From contig JAFGSW010000036.1 in assembly GCA_016934415.1 (NCBI GenBank), forward strand, positions 27,571-91,570: a stretch of 64,000 nucleotides of DNA, given 5' to 3'. Both the position numbers and the translations under genes were made by a program. Position 1 is the stretch's first letter. The number at the start of each line of letters is the position of its first letter. Origin of the DNA: Spirochaetales bacterium (GTDB lineage: Bacteria; Spirochaetota; Spirochaetia; SZUA-6; RPPD01). A model generated the notes under the pieces. The model was not told where the DNA came from and made no database searches. It saw only the letters and a program-made list of their open reading frames with translations. Below, in pieces: positions 38,020-48,140 of the stretch.

Positions 38020-38613
38020 TCACCCGGGAATGAATCCCATTCCGATATAATACGTTTCGAACGATTCGCTTCGCGAGGCCTGTGGCTTGAAACCGCGCGC
38101 CGTCTTGAATCGGGACCGCAGACGGGCCAGGTACTCACGCTCGCCCGCTCCCTGGAAAATCTTCACCGCCAGGCTCCCCCCGGCCGAAAGGCAATCCGCA
38201 GCGATATCGAGCACCCTCTCGGCCAAGGCCATCGATTGGGCGGCGTCCAACTCCCGGGTGCCGGTGGTGGCCGGCGCCGCGTCGCTCACGATGAGGTCGA
38301 ACGGCGCCCGGCTGCGGATCCGCGTATATACGCCCTCTTCGAAAATGTCCCCGGAAATATACAGATAGCCGGGTGTCCCGGCCGGCACCGCGATCGCGGG
38401 CGCCAAGTCGACGCCCGTCACCTCTCCCCCGCCCTTCAATTTCTCGAGAAGAAGGATGCTGAAGCTGCCGGGCGCGGCGCCGATGTCGAGAACGCGGGCC
38501 CGCGGCCGGAGGAGGGGAAATTTTTCGAGGATTTCCCGAAGCTTAAAAACCGAACGGGCGGGATATCCTTCGGCTCTGGCCTTGCGGCCGAAATGATCTT
38601 GAGGTCTCGGCAT
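38020..38613 (-). CDS. rlmE: 23S rRNA (uridine) 2'-O-methyltransferase RlmE
   Basis: GYPARSVFKLREI, LDIGAAPGSFS, LIVSDAAPATTGT, SLAVKIFQG. Confidence 0.92.
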   Translation of the reverse strand: MPRPQDHFGRKARAEGYPARSVFKLREILEKFPLLRPRARVLDIGAAPGSFSILLLEKLKGGGEVTGVDLAPAIAVPAGTPGYLYISGDIFEEGVYTRIRSRAPFDLIVSDAAPATTGTRELDAAQSMALAERVLDIAADCLSAGGSLAVKIFQGAGEREYLARLRSRFKTARGFKPQASRSESFETYYIGMGFIPG

Positions 38614-38703
38614 TTGACGAGTGTACCAAAATCAAAAGAGAAGGGAAACCTCGTATAAATCCGGTGAAGGAAATCATCTACACGCGTCGATACTATCATT
38701 AAG

Positions 38704-39375
38704 ATGACCGGATTTTTCTGCCGGGTATTCTCCGGCGCATTCATACTCCTTTTTTCGGTCGGAGCGTTCGGCGAGGACCTTCTCTCCATCGATATCTGGT
38801 GCGAAGTCCAGCCGATGTCCTTCTCGCCCGACGCGGACAACGCACCCCTCGAAGCGGACGCCTACCGCGCCCTTTTCGAGGAAGCGCGCCTCATTTTCAG
38901 CGGCATGATTTACGGGTACGAATTCGACTACGTCCCCCTCGATAAAAGCCGCGGTGTCCGCGAGTATCTCGTCGTCACGCCGATCGCCGAGGTCGCCCGC
39001 GGGGACGCGAACCTCCGCTACGTTTCCGGCGAGCTGGCCGACGGCCGGCTGTACGGCCGCTTCAACTACACGCTTGAAAAATACCAAAGCGCGCGGCGCG
39101 AGAGTTGGCGAACGATCATTGTGCCCGCCGCCGACGGGAAGGGCGAGGGCAAAATCTGGGCGGACGCGGAAGGAAAAAAAACCTCACGAGAACAGGCCAT
39201 CAAGGAAGCCCTCAGGAATTACTTGAGGCCCCGGGTATTCAACAAGCCGCGTGAGATCAAAGGCGAGGTCATATTCCTCGAAAGCCCGCTCATGAGCGTC
39301 CGGGCCGGAACCTACATCTCAATGGTCAAGGTGAAGATCAACATCAAGGAAATCATCCCCTACTCCGTATTTTAA
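38704..39375 (+). CDS. Hypothetical exported protein
   Basis: Signal-peptide-like N-terminus; open frame. Confidence 0.6.
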   Translation: MTGFFCRVFSGAFILLFSVGAFGEDLLSIDIWCEVQPMSFSPDADNAPLEADAYRALFEEARLIFSGMIYGYEFDYVPLDKSRGVREYLVVTPIAEVARGDANLRYVSGELADGRLYGRFNYTLEKYQSARRESWRTIIVPAADGKGEGKIWADAEGKKTSREQAIKEALRNYLRPRVFNKPREIKGEVIFLESPLMSVRAGTYISMVKVKINIKEIIPYSVF

Positions 39376-39526
39376 CCGTGTTTCGAAACCCCGCTCCACA
39401 ACGGGAGCCTTTTCCATGCAGCCCCGCCCGCCAAAGATGACAATCGGGTAAAATTGTAGTACTGTTTGGAAGTGGGTCGGGAAACGGCGCCCCGGACCCG
39501 ACTGCTTCGGATTCGAGGAGGCCGCC

Positions 39527-41173
39527 ATGCGGAATCGAAAAACGATCGGAATTGTGCTGCTGGTACTGGCGGGCTGCGTCGCCTGGCCCGGTTTTATTAT
39601 CGCGCAAAACGACGATCAGGGAAAAACGTTCGTCATCGGCTTGAGCGATCAAGACCTGACCTTCAATCCCCTGCACGCCCACACCTCCACAGACGTGCAG
39701 ATTCTCACCGCCTTGTTCGAAGGTTTGGTCTCTTATCACCCCTTCACCCTGGAGGCGGTGCCGGCGGCGGCCGCGAGCTGGGACGTGTCCGACGACAAGA
39801 CCGTGTACACCTTCCACCTGCGCGACAACGCCCGGTATTCCAATGGGGATCCGATTACGGCGAATCAATTCCGCGACGCCTTTCTCCAAGTCCTCAACCC
39901 GAAGGAAGCGGCCGAGTACGCGGTGTATCTGGATGTCATCAAGGGCGCCGCCGCGTACCGGCAGGGAAAAACGAAAGATCCCTCCACCGTGGGCATCCGC
40001 GCCGTCTCCGACACCACGCTTGAAATCACCCTCGAAAAACCGGCCGGCCATTTTCTGAAAGTTCTCTGTCTGTGCAATTTCGTGCCCCTCCACCCATCGC
40101 TGCGGAACTCGCCCGACTGGGACCGGAAAACAGGCTTTGTCGCCAATGGCCCCTTCCAGGTGAGTAAACGGGATAAAAACGAGATTCTGTTGACGAAGAA
40201 TAAGTATTACTGGGACGCGGACTCGGTGAAGATCGATTCGATCCGGCTGCGCCTCGCCGATGACCCGAAAGTCATGTCCCAGGAAGTAAACGCGGGGAAA
40301 ATCAACTGGACGACGCTCCAGGCCTGCAACTACTCGCTCTTGAACGCGCAGGCGAGGGAGAAGATCGTCCCCAATACCATGTTCGCCACCAGTTTCCTCT
40401 TCTTCATCTGCGACAAGAAACCCTACAGCGATCCTGCGGTGCGGCGGGGCCTCGCGCTCATCCTCCCCTGGAAGGACATCCGCTCGCGTCAATATTCGCT
40501 CTACCCGACCTCGCGGCTCATCCCCCAGATCCCCAAATACCCCGACGTCAAGGGAATCGCCGAGCAGAACGTCTCCGAGGGCCTCGCCCTGCTTGAAAAG
40601 GCCGGATACCCGAAGGGCAAGGGCCTGCCGCCCGTCTCCATCCTCATCTCGAAAGGCAATACGCTCTTCGCGGACATGATCGCCAAAGCCTGGAAGGAAA
40701 ACCTGCAGGTGGAGGTGAAATTCGAGGAAATCGACGGGAAGGATTTTTTCACCGCCATCGGCAGGCACGACTACACCTTGAGCTCGTATACCTGGATCGC
40801 CGATTTCGCCGATCCCCTGGCCTTCCTGCAGATGTGGACGACCGGGAGCAAGCTCAATGAAGCCCTCTACGCAAACCCGGCCTACGACGCGCTCTTGGGC
40901 GAATCGCTCTCCGCCACCGGTCTCGATCGCTATAAAAAACTCGCCCAGGCGGAGGAGCTCCTCCTGAACGAGGCCGTCGTTCTGCCCATCGACCACATCG
41001 CCGCCTTCAACCTGATCGACTCGGAATCGATCGCGGGCTGGTATCCCAACCCCCTGGACATCCACCCCCTCAAATACATAGAGATCAAAAAGGAAAGGCT
41101 CAACAAGTGGATCGTCCGCGGCGGCGTTCCCCCGGCAGCCGGCTTGCAGGCGGACACGCCGCGATCAGAGTGA
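39527..41173 (+). CDS. Peptide/oligopeptide ABC transporter substrate-binding protein (OppA-like, SBP family 5)
   Basis: LTFNPLHAHTSTDVQILTALFEGLVSYHP...YTFHLRDNARYSNGDPITANQFRDAF. Confidence 0.92.
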   Translation: MRNRKTIGIVLLVLAGCVAWPGFIIAQNDDQGKTFVIGLSDQDLTFNPLHAHTSTDVQILTALFEGLVSYHPFTLEAVPAAAASWDVSDDKTVYTFHLRDNARYSNGDPITANQFRDAFLQVLNPKEAAEYAVYLDVIKGAAAYRQGKTKDPSTVGIRAVSDTTLEITLEKPAGHFLKVLCLCNFVPLHPSLRNSPDWDRKTGFVANGPFQVSKRDKNEILLTKNKYYWDADSVKIDSIRLRLADDPKVMSQEVNAGKINWTTLQACNYSLLNAQAREKIVPNTMFATSFLFFICDKKPYSDPAVRRGLALILPWKDIRSRQYSLYPTSRLIPQIPKYPDVKGIAEQNVSEGLALLEKAGYPKGKGLPPVSILISKGNTLFADMIAKAWKENLQVEVKFEEIDGKDFFTAIGRHDYTLSSYTWIADFADPLAFLQMWTTGSKLNEALYANPAYDALLGESLSATGLDRYKKLAQAEELLLNEAVVLPIDHIAAFNLIDSESIAGWYPNPLDIHPLKYIEIKKERLNKWIVRGGVPPAAGLQADTPRSE

Positions 41174-41308
41174 CGGGGAATCCCCTTTTGACTCCAATCC
41201 GTTTTTCAAGTATACTACCTGCGGCATACATGACTCAGGCAACATTTCCGGACACGATTTCATGACAAGCGGCTTCGCGCTCCAGACCTTCCAGATTGCG
41301 ACAAAGGA

Positions 41309-41929
41309 ATGATGATGAAGAAAATTCTGAAGAAAGCCAAAAAACAGACTCAGAAAGCCGCCGCCAAAAAAACTAAAAAACCCGTAAAAACCAAGGCGAA
41401 GGCGAAGAAACCGGCCAAAAAAAGGGTATCTAAATTTAAAAATCTAAAATACTCCCTCCACCAAAAAATCGTCTATCCACTGCACGGCGTGGGAGAAATC
41501 ACCTCCATCGAGGAACGGGTGTTCCTGGGCAAGAAAACCGTGTATTACATCATTTACCTGGACGTGCCCGATATGACCGTCATGATGCCGGTCACCGAAG
41601 CCGACGAACGGGGCATCCGATCGATCGTCCATAAAAAGGAAGCCCTCAAGGCCCTCACCGTCGTCGCCAAGGATTTTCAGCCGGTTTCCGCCGACTGGAA
41701 AATGCGCTATCAGATGAACCTCGAGCTCCTGAAAAAAGGAAGCGTCCTCGATATCGCCAAGGTCGTCCGTTCCCTGTACAACCGAAGCAAAATCAAGGAG
41801 CTGCCCATCCTCGAGCGAAAACTTTTCGACAACGCGATCAAGCTCCTCATCGATGAAATCGCCTATTCCCTCCGCAAGGAAAAGGACGAGGTGGAGGCGA
41901 TGATCTACAAGAAGATGGAGTCGAAGTGA
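41309..41929 (+). CDS. carD: CarD-family transcriptional regulator with Lys-rich N-terminal tail
   Basis: KKAKKQTQKAAAKKTKKPVKTKAKAKKPAKKR then QKIVYPLHGVGEITSIEERVFLGKKTVYYIIYL. Confidence 0.9.
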   Translation: MMMKKILKKAKKQTQKAAAKKTKKPVKTKAKAKKPAKKRVSKFKNLKYSLHQKIVYPLHGVGEITSIEERVFLGKKTVYYIIYLDVPDMTVMMPVTEADERGIRSIVHKKEALKALTVVAKDFQPVSADWKMRYQMNLELLKKGSVLDIAKVVRSLYNRSKIKELPILERKLFDNAIKLLIDEIAYSLRKEKDEVEAMIYKKMESK

Positions 41930-42597
41930 GCGGCTGCGCCGCCCTCGTCACCGCCGCCGGATCGAGCGTCCGCATGGGAGCCGGGGAAAAGAAGGAATAC
42001 AGGACGCTCGACGGCATGCCGGTGCTCGCCCGGAGCCTCCTCGCCTTCAGGGAAACGGGGCTGTTCTCGACGCTCCTCGTCACGGTTCCTCCCGGCCACA
42101 TCGAGCGAGTCCGGGAATTGCTCGGTCCTTTCCTGCCGACCGAAGACATCCGGTTCGTCGAGGGCGGCACCACCCGGAAGGCATCGGTTTTCAACGGCCT
42201 CAAGGTTCTGGCCGAAAGCGCGGAACCCGACTATGTGCTGATCCACGACGCGGCCCGGCCGTGGATCTCCCCCGAGCTCATCCGCTCGGTCCTCGAGGCC
42301 GCGCACGCGCACGGCGCGGCCGTGCCCGTCGCCGATATATGCGACGCGCTCGTGGAGACCAGCCCCGACGGCGAAGTGACGCGGCACATCCCCAAGACCA
42401 ATCTCCGCGCGGTGCAGACGCCGCAAGGGTTTCGGTTCCGCGACATCTGGGATGCGCACCGAAAAGCCCGCTCCTCCCGCATAACGTTCTACGACGACGC
42501 CCAGGTGCTCATGCACGCGGGGAAAACCGTCTTCACCCTGCCGGGCGATCCGGCCAACCGTAAAATCACCTATCCATGCGATCTGGGGGGACAGTGA
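41926..42597 (+). CDS. ispD: 2-C-methyl-D-erythritol 4-phosphate cytidylyltransferase
   Basis: LVTAAGSSVRMG, LIHDAARPWIS, AVQTPQGFRF; GTG start overlapping carD stop. Confidence 0.95.
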   Translation: MSGCAALVTAAGSSVRMGAGEKKEYRTLDGMPVLARSLLAFRETGLFSTLLVTVPPGHIERVRELLGPFLPTEDIRFVEGGTTRKASVFNGLKVLAESAEPDYVLIHDAARPWISPELIRSVLEAAHAHGAAVPVADICDALVETSPDGEVTRHIPKTNLRAVQTPQGFRFRDIWDAHRKARSSRITFYDDAQVLMHAGKTVFTLPGDPANRKITYPCDLGGQ

Positions 42598-43064
42598 GGA
42601 TCGGTTTCGGGTATGACATCCACCGGCTCGTGCCGGGGAGAAAACTCATGCTCGGCGGGTTTCAGGTGCCGTCCGAATACGGCGAGGACGGCCACTCCGA
42701 CGGCGACACCCTTATCCACGCCCTGGTCGACGCCCTCCTTGGGGGGCTGGCGCTCGGGGACATCGGATCGTTCTTCCCGCCCTCGGACCCTCTATACAAG
42801 AATATCAACAGCGCCATATTGTTGAAGGAAACGGTGAGGTTCGTGAAGGAGAAACGCGCCCGGGTGGCGAACGTCGATTCGACTATCATTCTCGAACAGC
42901 CCAAGATCGGACCTTTTCGCGAAAAAATAAGGGAATCGCTCGCCGCTCTTCTCGAAATCGAGCCGTCCCGCGTGTCGATCAAGGCCAAGACCAAGGAAGG
43001 CGCCGACACGACGGGCCGGGGCGAAGCGGTGGAAGCATACGTCGTCGTGCTCTTGGAAGATTGA
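42594..43064 (+). CDS. ispF: 2-C-methyl-D-erythritol 2,4-cyclodiphosphate synthase
   Basis: RIGFGYDIHRL, GHSDGDTLIHALVDALLGGLALGDIGSFFPPSD. Confidence 0.96.
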   Translation: MRIGFGYDIHRLVPGRKLMLGGFQVPSEYGEDGHSDGDTLIHALVDALLGGLALGDIGSFFPPSDPLYKNINSAILLKETVRFVKEKRARVANVDSTIILEQPKIGPFREKIRESLAALLEIEPSRVSIKAKTKEGADTTGRGEAVEAYVVVLLED

Positions 43065-43283
43065 GCCTCCGTTCCGGCTTTATGTCCCTAAAACCTCTCT
43101 AGAAATCGACCTTCTCCTCCCTCATTGAATCTGAAATAAAAATCTTGCCATTTAAACGATATTTCGGTATATTTTGCGCCATTATCGACAGAATGAGGAA
43201 AATATGGTGCGCGTCGCCGTCCACCTCCGGGAAACGGACGGCAAGCGCAGAAGGAGGATTCTCTGACCCGGCTTGTCATAGTC

Positions 43284-43925
43284 ATGCTCGTGCCCATCCT
43301 CATCACCTGCACCCAGTTCGCCCTCACCGGCGACAGCGGCACATTCGTGAAGGCCATGGCCGCGCCCGTTGTCGGGAGCGAATCCCAACCCGTCGGCTTG
43401 ATCCTGGAGAACAATACCGATGCAGACGCCGATCTGGCCCTGGCACTTTTTAGGAATTCCCTGACCCGCGGTATCGTGGTCGATTTCTACAATTCGATCA
43501 CGCGCTCCGCAGAGATCACCCAGGCCGTCCTCGAAGCCGCGGCCGAATATTCCATCCCCCCCTCCCTCGCCTTCGCCCTCTGCGGCGTGGAAAGCCAGTT
43601 CAACAGCCGCGCCCTCAACCGCAATGCCGTTTCCATCGACCGCGGCCTGTTCCAACTCAACTCGCTTTCCTTCCCGGAGCTCACCGAGTCCGATTTTTTC
43701 TCGGTACGCAAAAACGCCGAGCATGGGATGAAGCATTTACGCTACTGTCTCGACCGCGGGGAAAATGAGGTGGTGGCGTTGGCCATGTACAACGCGGGCG
43801 AGGGTCGGGTTTCGGACACCGGTGCGCCCAAAACGACTCTCACCTACATCTCAAGAATTCTCGACCTGAAAAGCGAGTTGGAAACCCGGTTTCGCGAGAC
43901 GGTGCTCGAAAAATTCTCTTCCTGA
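43284..43925 (+). CDS. Lytic transglycosylase-like (SLT) protein
   Basis: SLAFALCGVESQFNSRALNRNAVSIDRGLFQLNS...MYNAGEGRV. Confidence 0.8.
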   Translation: MLVPILITCTQFALTGDSGTFVKAMAAPVVGSESQPVGLILENNTDADADLALALFRNSLTRGIVVDFYNSITRSAEITQAVLEAAAEYSIPPSLAFALCGVESQFNSRALNRNAVSIDRGLFQLNSLSFPELTESDFFSVRKNAEHGMKHLRYCLDRGENEVVALAMYNAGEGRVSDTGAPKTTLTYISRILDLKSELETRFRETVLEKFSS

Positions 43926-43973
43926 GTTACTGCATCTGGAATATTCAAGACAGGCGGCGGGTTGAAAAGGGAT

Positions 43974-44056
43974 GCCCAGAGGGGGATTTGAACCCCCACG
44001 ACCTTGCGGCACTAGACTCTGAATCTAGCGTGTCTACCAAGTTTCACCATCTGGGC
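43974..44056 (-). tRNA. tRNA-Leu (anticodon CAG)
   Basis: Acceptor GCCCAGA/TCTGGGC, anticodon loop TTCAGAG, long variable arm TGCCGCAAGGTCGT. Confidence 0.92.
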
Positions 44057-45104
44057 GCTGAAATATATTGTACTCAGTATCGCATTGCTGTGTCAATTGC
44101 CCGCACGCCGCGGCGATATCGGATCCCTTTTCCTTGCGTACGCATGCCTCCAGGCCGAGCTCCCCGAGCCTCCCCGCGAAGGCTTTGACCGCGCGCTCGT
44201 CCGGCGGTTCGAAATCGATTCCCGCCACCCGGTTCCAGGGAATGAGATTGACGAAAGCGGGCAGGCCGCGCGCGAAACCGGCCAGGGCGCGGGCGTCGGC
44301 CGGCGAATCGTTGACCCCGGAAAGAAGAATGTACTCGAACGTGATGCGGTTGTTCGTCAGGTCGGTGTAATGACGGAGCGCGGCTTTCAGTTCGGGCAGC
44401 GGATGCCTGGCCGCGATCGGCATGAGTTTCTCCCGCACCTCCTGCCTGGCGGAATGGAGCGAGACCGCCAGCCGCGCCGGGATCTTTTTTCCGGGGAGCT
44501 CGCGAACGGCGGGCGCGATGCCGGCCGTGGAAAGGGTCAGCCGCCGCGACGAAATTCCGAAACATCGCTTGTGATTGAAAATGAAAAACGCCCGGGCCGA
44601 CTCCTCGGGATTCAGGAGCGGCTCGCCCTGCCCCATGGCCACGCAATTGGAGACGCGCACCATCAAGTCCCTCTCGATCGCCATCACCTGCCCCGTCATC
44701 TCATACGCCGCCAAATTCCGTTTGAACCCGCCGCGGCCGGTGGCGCAGAACCGACAGCCCAGGGCGCAGCCGGCCTGGGTGGAAAAGCAGACGGTGTACC
44801 GGCCCTCTTCGGGGATGAGGACGCTCTCAACCTTCACGCCGTCGACCAGCCGAAACAGGTATTTTCGCGTGCCGTCGGCGGAGACGCGTTTATCGGCGAT
44901 GGCAGGCAGTTCGATCGAGAATACTTCCGCCAACTCCCGACGCAGGCCTTTCGGGGCCGAGGTGAGGCTCTCCCAATCCGGATCGCGCTGTTTGTAGAAT
45001 TGATCGAGGACCTGGCTGGCGCGGTATCCCGGTTCGGAAAAGCGTTCCTTAAAAATCGATGCGAACTCCCCGGGCAACAGCCCGAGGAGATGGTGTTTCA
45101 TCAT
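44034..45104 (-). CDS. rlmN: Dual-specificity RNA methyltransferase RlmN
   Basis: Radical SAM CRFCATGRGG, CVAMGQGEPLLN, GSDIAAACGQL; stop codon lies inside the tRNA-Leu gene. Confidence 0.95.
   Translation of the reverse strand: MMKHHLLGLLPGEFASIFKERFSEPGYRASQVLDQFYKQRDPDWESLTSAPKGLRRELAEVFSIELPAIADKRVSADGTRKYLFRLVDGVKVESVLIPEEGRYTVCFSTQAGCALGCRFCATGRGGFKRNLAAYEMTGQVMAIERDLMVRVSNCVAMGQGEPLLNPEESARAFFIFNHKRCFGISSRRLTLSTAGIAPAVRELPGKKIPARLAVSLHSARQEVREKLMPIAARHPLPELKAALRHYTDLTNNRITFEYILLSGVNDSPADARALAGFARGLPAFVNLIPWNRVAGIDFEPPDERAVKAFAGRLGELGLEACVRKEKGSDIAAACGQLTQQCDTEYNIFQRPDGETW
44067..44096 (-). promoter_or_regulatory. Predicted sigma70-type promoter of tRNA-Leu inside the rlmN 3' end (TTGACA-18-TACAAT)
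   Basis: -35 44091..44096, -10 44067..44072 on minus strand, about 11 nt before the mature tRNA 5' end. Confidence 0.75.
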
Positions 45105-45205
45105 ATGTGAAATAGTATAGTGAGAAAACAGGGCGAGGAAAACCGACGTCAGACCCGGCCGTGCGGAGAGGGATACGCACGCCGCCGAGAAAAAATCCTT
45201 TGCCG

Positions 45206-45673
45206 CTATTGCCTATGATACACTGAGTACCGCGCGCCTTTGGGATCGATCTTGGAAGCACCCGGCTGGACCTCAAGCGTCTTTCCGTCCGGGCTGATCC
45301 GGTCGAGCGTCTCCCACGACATCCCGAATTCGGCGAGGGTGACCGTGGAAAGGCCGTACGAGTAGCCCTTTTTATCCTTCCAGATTTTCTTATAGACCGC
45401 TTTTCCTTTGTAAACCTCTCCCGACCCGTCCGCGTTGTCATAAGCGGCGTAATCGAAACCGCCGTCCTTCCTGGCCGTGTACACAACTTTCGCAGATCGC
45501 CCCTCTCCGTTATAGTCGGGATTGATCCAGGTGCCGGCAATGGCGTGAACGGGGGACCCCGGCGCCTGAGGAACGGCCGGCGGAGACGCCTCCCCTCCCC
45601 GTTTTACGCATGCGGAAAAGGTCAATACCAGAACAACAACCGCCCATACAGAAAAAACATTTCGCACAATCAT
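45206..45673 (-). CDS. Hypothetical lipoprotein
   Basis: VLVLTFSACVKRGGEASPP lipobox. Confidence 0.65.
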   Translation of the reverse strand: MIVRNVFSVWAVVVLVLTFSACVKRGGEASPPAVPQAPGSPVHAIAGTWINPDYNGEGRSAKVVYTARKDGGFDYAAYDNADGSGEVYKGKAVYKKIWKDKKGYSYGLSTVTLAEFGMSWETLDRISPDGKTLEVQPGASKIDPKGARYSVYHRQ

Positions 45674-45940
45674 GATTTGCTCCTTTCTCCGATTTTAAAC
45701 GATTTCCTATTCATCATTTTATCAAGGTTTCATATCGATCACTACATATTAAAAGGTTTTTTTAAAATTCCGGTTTCCTTGAGTCCGGCGTCTTTATACC
45801 GCATATCGTGCCTCATCGGGGAAGCCTCGCTCACCGGCGACATCAGGCTGGAAGAGCCGATTCCGAACGGCTTTTCCTGTAACACCGGTCTCTGTGGATG
45901 GTTTTTCATTCATCTCATCAATTCCATGGAGAGCGCTTGA

Positions 45941-46843
45941 ATGAATAAGGAATGCATCACCGTCGTTTTTGTCCTCGCCTGCTCCGCTCTCTGGGGCAAT
46001 CCGGATCTCGTCGCCTCGTGCAATCAATTGATTGGTGAGGGAAAAACTGCCGAATGTCTATCATTGCTCGACTCGGCCCTCCAAACCGCGGCCACTCCGC
46101 GGGAGAAGGCGACCGTCAAGTGGCTCACTTCGCGAACCGTATTCGTCGCCGCGCAAAAAAAGACCCAAGACAAAACAGCCGCGGACGATCTGCTCCGCGA
46201 ATACGAGAAAGGCGCCGCACTCGCCTCGGAGGCGATCGACCTCGATCAAACGTCGGGCGAAGCATATTTCTGGAGGGCGTCCCACCGGGCGAGTTGGGCG
46301 CGGATCAAAGGCGGTTTGGCCGCTTTGGGCAAAGTAGGATCGGTGAAGGACGACCTGGCGGCCGCCGTGCGGCTGAAACCCGATTTCGCGAACGCCTATT
46401 ACGTGCTCGGCCTCCTCTACGCGAGCCTTCCCGGGTGGCCACTCTCTTTCGGCGATAAGGATTACGCCGTCTCGCTCTTGCGCAAGGCGGTCGACAGCGT
46501 ACGGAGCGAAGCCGACGCCTTTGGAATGAGTTTAAATCTCGCGTATTTTCTCTGGGAGCGAAACTTAAGCCGGGACAGCCGCCTTGACAGGTGGAAAGGA
46601 ATCGCGGGCGAGTACGCCAAGCGAAACGATCCGGCGGACCGCAACTGTTTCTTTGAGGGAGGAATCGATAACTCCAAGGCCCCGGACTATGCCGACCGAC
46701 CGATGGGAGAGCTCGCTGACCGAGAGGAGGCTTTGTCGATCGTTTCCTACTTGGAAAAAAGGATCAAGGAATCGGCACAGGGCGATACCGAAAAGGAAAA
46801 GTATTTGGAGGCGGTAGAACAAGTGAAAAAGAGAATGAAATAG
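45941..46843 (+). CDS. TPR-like exported hypothetical protein
   Basis: Signal-like N-terminus; helical repeat-like AIDLDQTSGEAYFWRA and AVRLKPDFANAYYVLGLLYA. Confidence 0.65.
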   Translation: MNKECITVVFVLACSALWGNPDLVASCNQLIGEGKTAECLSLLDSALQTAATPREKATVKWLTSRTVFVAAQKKTQDKTAADDLLREYEKGAALASEAIDLDQTSGEAYFWRASHRASWARIKGGLAALGKVGSVKDDLAAAVRLKPDFANAYYVLGLLYASLPGWPLSFGDKDYAVSLLRKAVDSVRSEADAFGMSLNLAYFLWERNLSRDSRLDRWKGIAGEYAKRNDPADRNCFFEGGIDNSKAPDYADRPMGELADREEALSIVSYLEKRIKESAQGDTEKEKYLEAVEQVKKRMK

Positions 46844-46987
46844 CCGAGGAAGATATTGGAAAAAGAGCGGTGCCTCAAATTGGTAGGCGCTCCTGAAAAC
46901 AGGATTAATAGTCCCGACGCCCCGGGGCAAATAGACCGTTCCCGGATTATGGACCCGAGGTCACCGCTCAATAATCTGATAAAAATA

Positions 46988-47060
46988 TGGAGGATAGGGG
47001 ATTCGAACCCCTGGCCTATTGATTGCGAACCAATCGCTCTACCAACTGAGCTAATCCCCC
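46988..47060 (-). tRNA. tRNA-Ala (anticodon CGC)
   Basis: GGGGGAT/ATCCTCC acceptor with G3-U70, anticodon loop TTCGCAA, T arm AGGGG TTCGAAT CCCCT. Confidence 0.93.
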
Positions 47061-47204
47061 GTTGGACCTATCGGATACTTTTTGACACTTTTTCGTAAAA
47101 AAAGCAAGATGACATAATGTAGCATCAGATGATCGAAAAGTCGATAATAAGCCGATGCACTCACGCGTAAAACCGAACGTTTCGAAGCTTGGTCCGACGG
47201 GTTC

Positions 47205-48131
47205 CTAGAGTTCGATTTCCATTCCCTCGCGGGCGCCTACAATTTGAAGGCTGGATTTCCCGGCAATCCGCTTCTGATATTTTTCGAGAAGCGCATCCAA
47301 CTCGTCGTCCTTCCGCATGGGATCGTGGTGGAAGCACACTATTTTTTTCACCTTCGCCTTGTGGGCGGCATTGATGGCGTCCTCGAAGGAGGTATGGCCC
47401 CAGCCCACTTTGCCGGCCAGGTATTCCTTGTGGGTGTACTGCGTGTCGTGGATGATGAGATCGGCGCCGTACATGAACTTCATGATCTTCTCGTTTTCCT
47501 GCCGGGCGGCGAGATCGCCTTCCCGGGCCGCCTCCTCGTCGTAGTCGGGCGCGGAAGGGTCGGTGGCGAAGACATTGCGGAAGGGTTCGGTGTCGAAGAG
47601 CGTGCAGAACACCTTGCCCTCGAACTCGAAGCGGTAGCCGAGGCAGAGGACCGGATGGTTCAGGTACTTGGTGGTGACGTGGATCCCGTCGCCGATGTCG
47701 AGCTTGCTCTCCTTGAGCGCGATGTACTTGATCTTCGCGGCGAGCTCGTCCTGGCGGACAGGGAAATAGCGGTAACGGAGCTGCTCCCCTATGATTTTAT
47801 CGAGCGTGTCTTCCTCGTACGTGACCGGGCCGTAAATCGTAAGCTCGGTCTTGGGGATATAGATGGGAGTGAAGAACGGAAACCCCATGATGTGATCCCA
47901 GTGGGTATGGGTGAAGAAGATCTCGGTCTTGATGGGTCCCTTGGGAAGGTCGGTCTTGAGGAGCATGTTCCCCAGATCGCGGACGCCCGAGCCTGAGTCC
48001 ACGATGACGAGCCGATTTTTTTTCCCGAAACGAAGCTCAAGGCAGGCGGTATTGCCGCCGTAGCGAACCGTGTCCGGACCGGGGCAGGGGATGGAGCCCC
48101 GCACGCCCCACAGACGAACCTTGATCGCCAT
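47205..48131 (-). CDS. MBL-fold metallohydrolase
   Basis: LWGVRGSIPCPGPDTVRYGGNT, FFTHTHWDHIMGFPFF, DLIIHDTQYT, GWGHTSFEDAI. Confidence 0.9.
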   Translation of the reverse strand: MAIKVRLWGVRGSIPCPGPDTVRYGGNTACLELRFGKKNRLVIVDSGSGVRDLGNMLLKTDLPKGPIKTEIFFTHTHWDHIMGFPFFTPIYIPKTELTIYGPVTYEEDTLDKIIGEQLRYRYFPVRQDELAAKIKYIALKESKLDIGDGIHVTTKYLNHPVLCLGYRFEFEGKVFCTLFDTEPFRNVFATDPSAPDYDEEAAREGDLAARQENEKIMKFMYGADLIIHDTQYTHKEYLAGKVGWGHTSFEDAINAAHKAKVKKIVCFHHDPMRKDDELDALLEKYQKRIAGKSSLQIVGAREGMEIEL

Positions 48132-48140
48132 GGCCCGTTC

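Noticed and set aside
39353-41065. 570-aa minus-strand ORF opposite the OppA-like gene
   Set aside because: Shadow ORF; plus strand has a convincing SBP family 5 protein
46860-46890. Weak hairpin GAGCGGTGCCTCAAATTGGTAGGCGCTC considered as a terminator
   Set aside because: Contains a 3-nt bulge, no convincing U-tract; insufficient support
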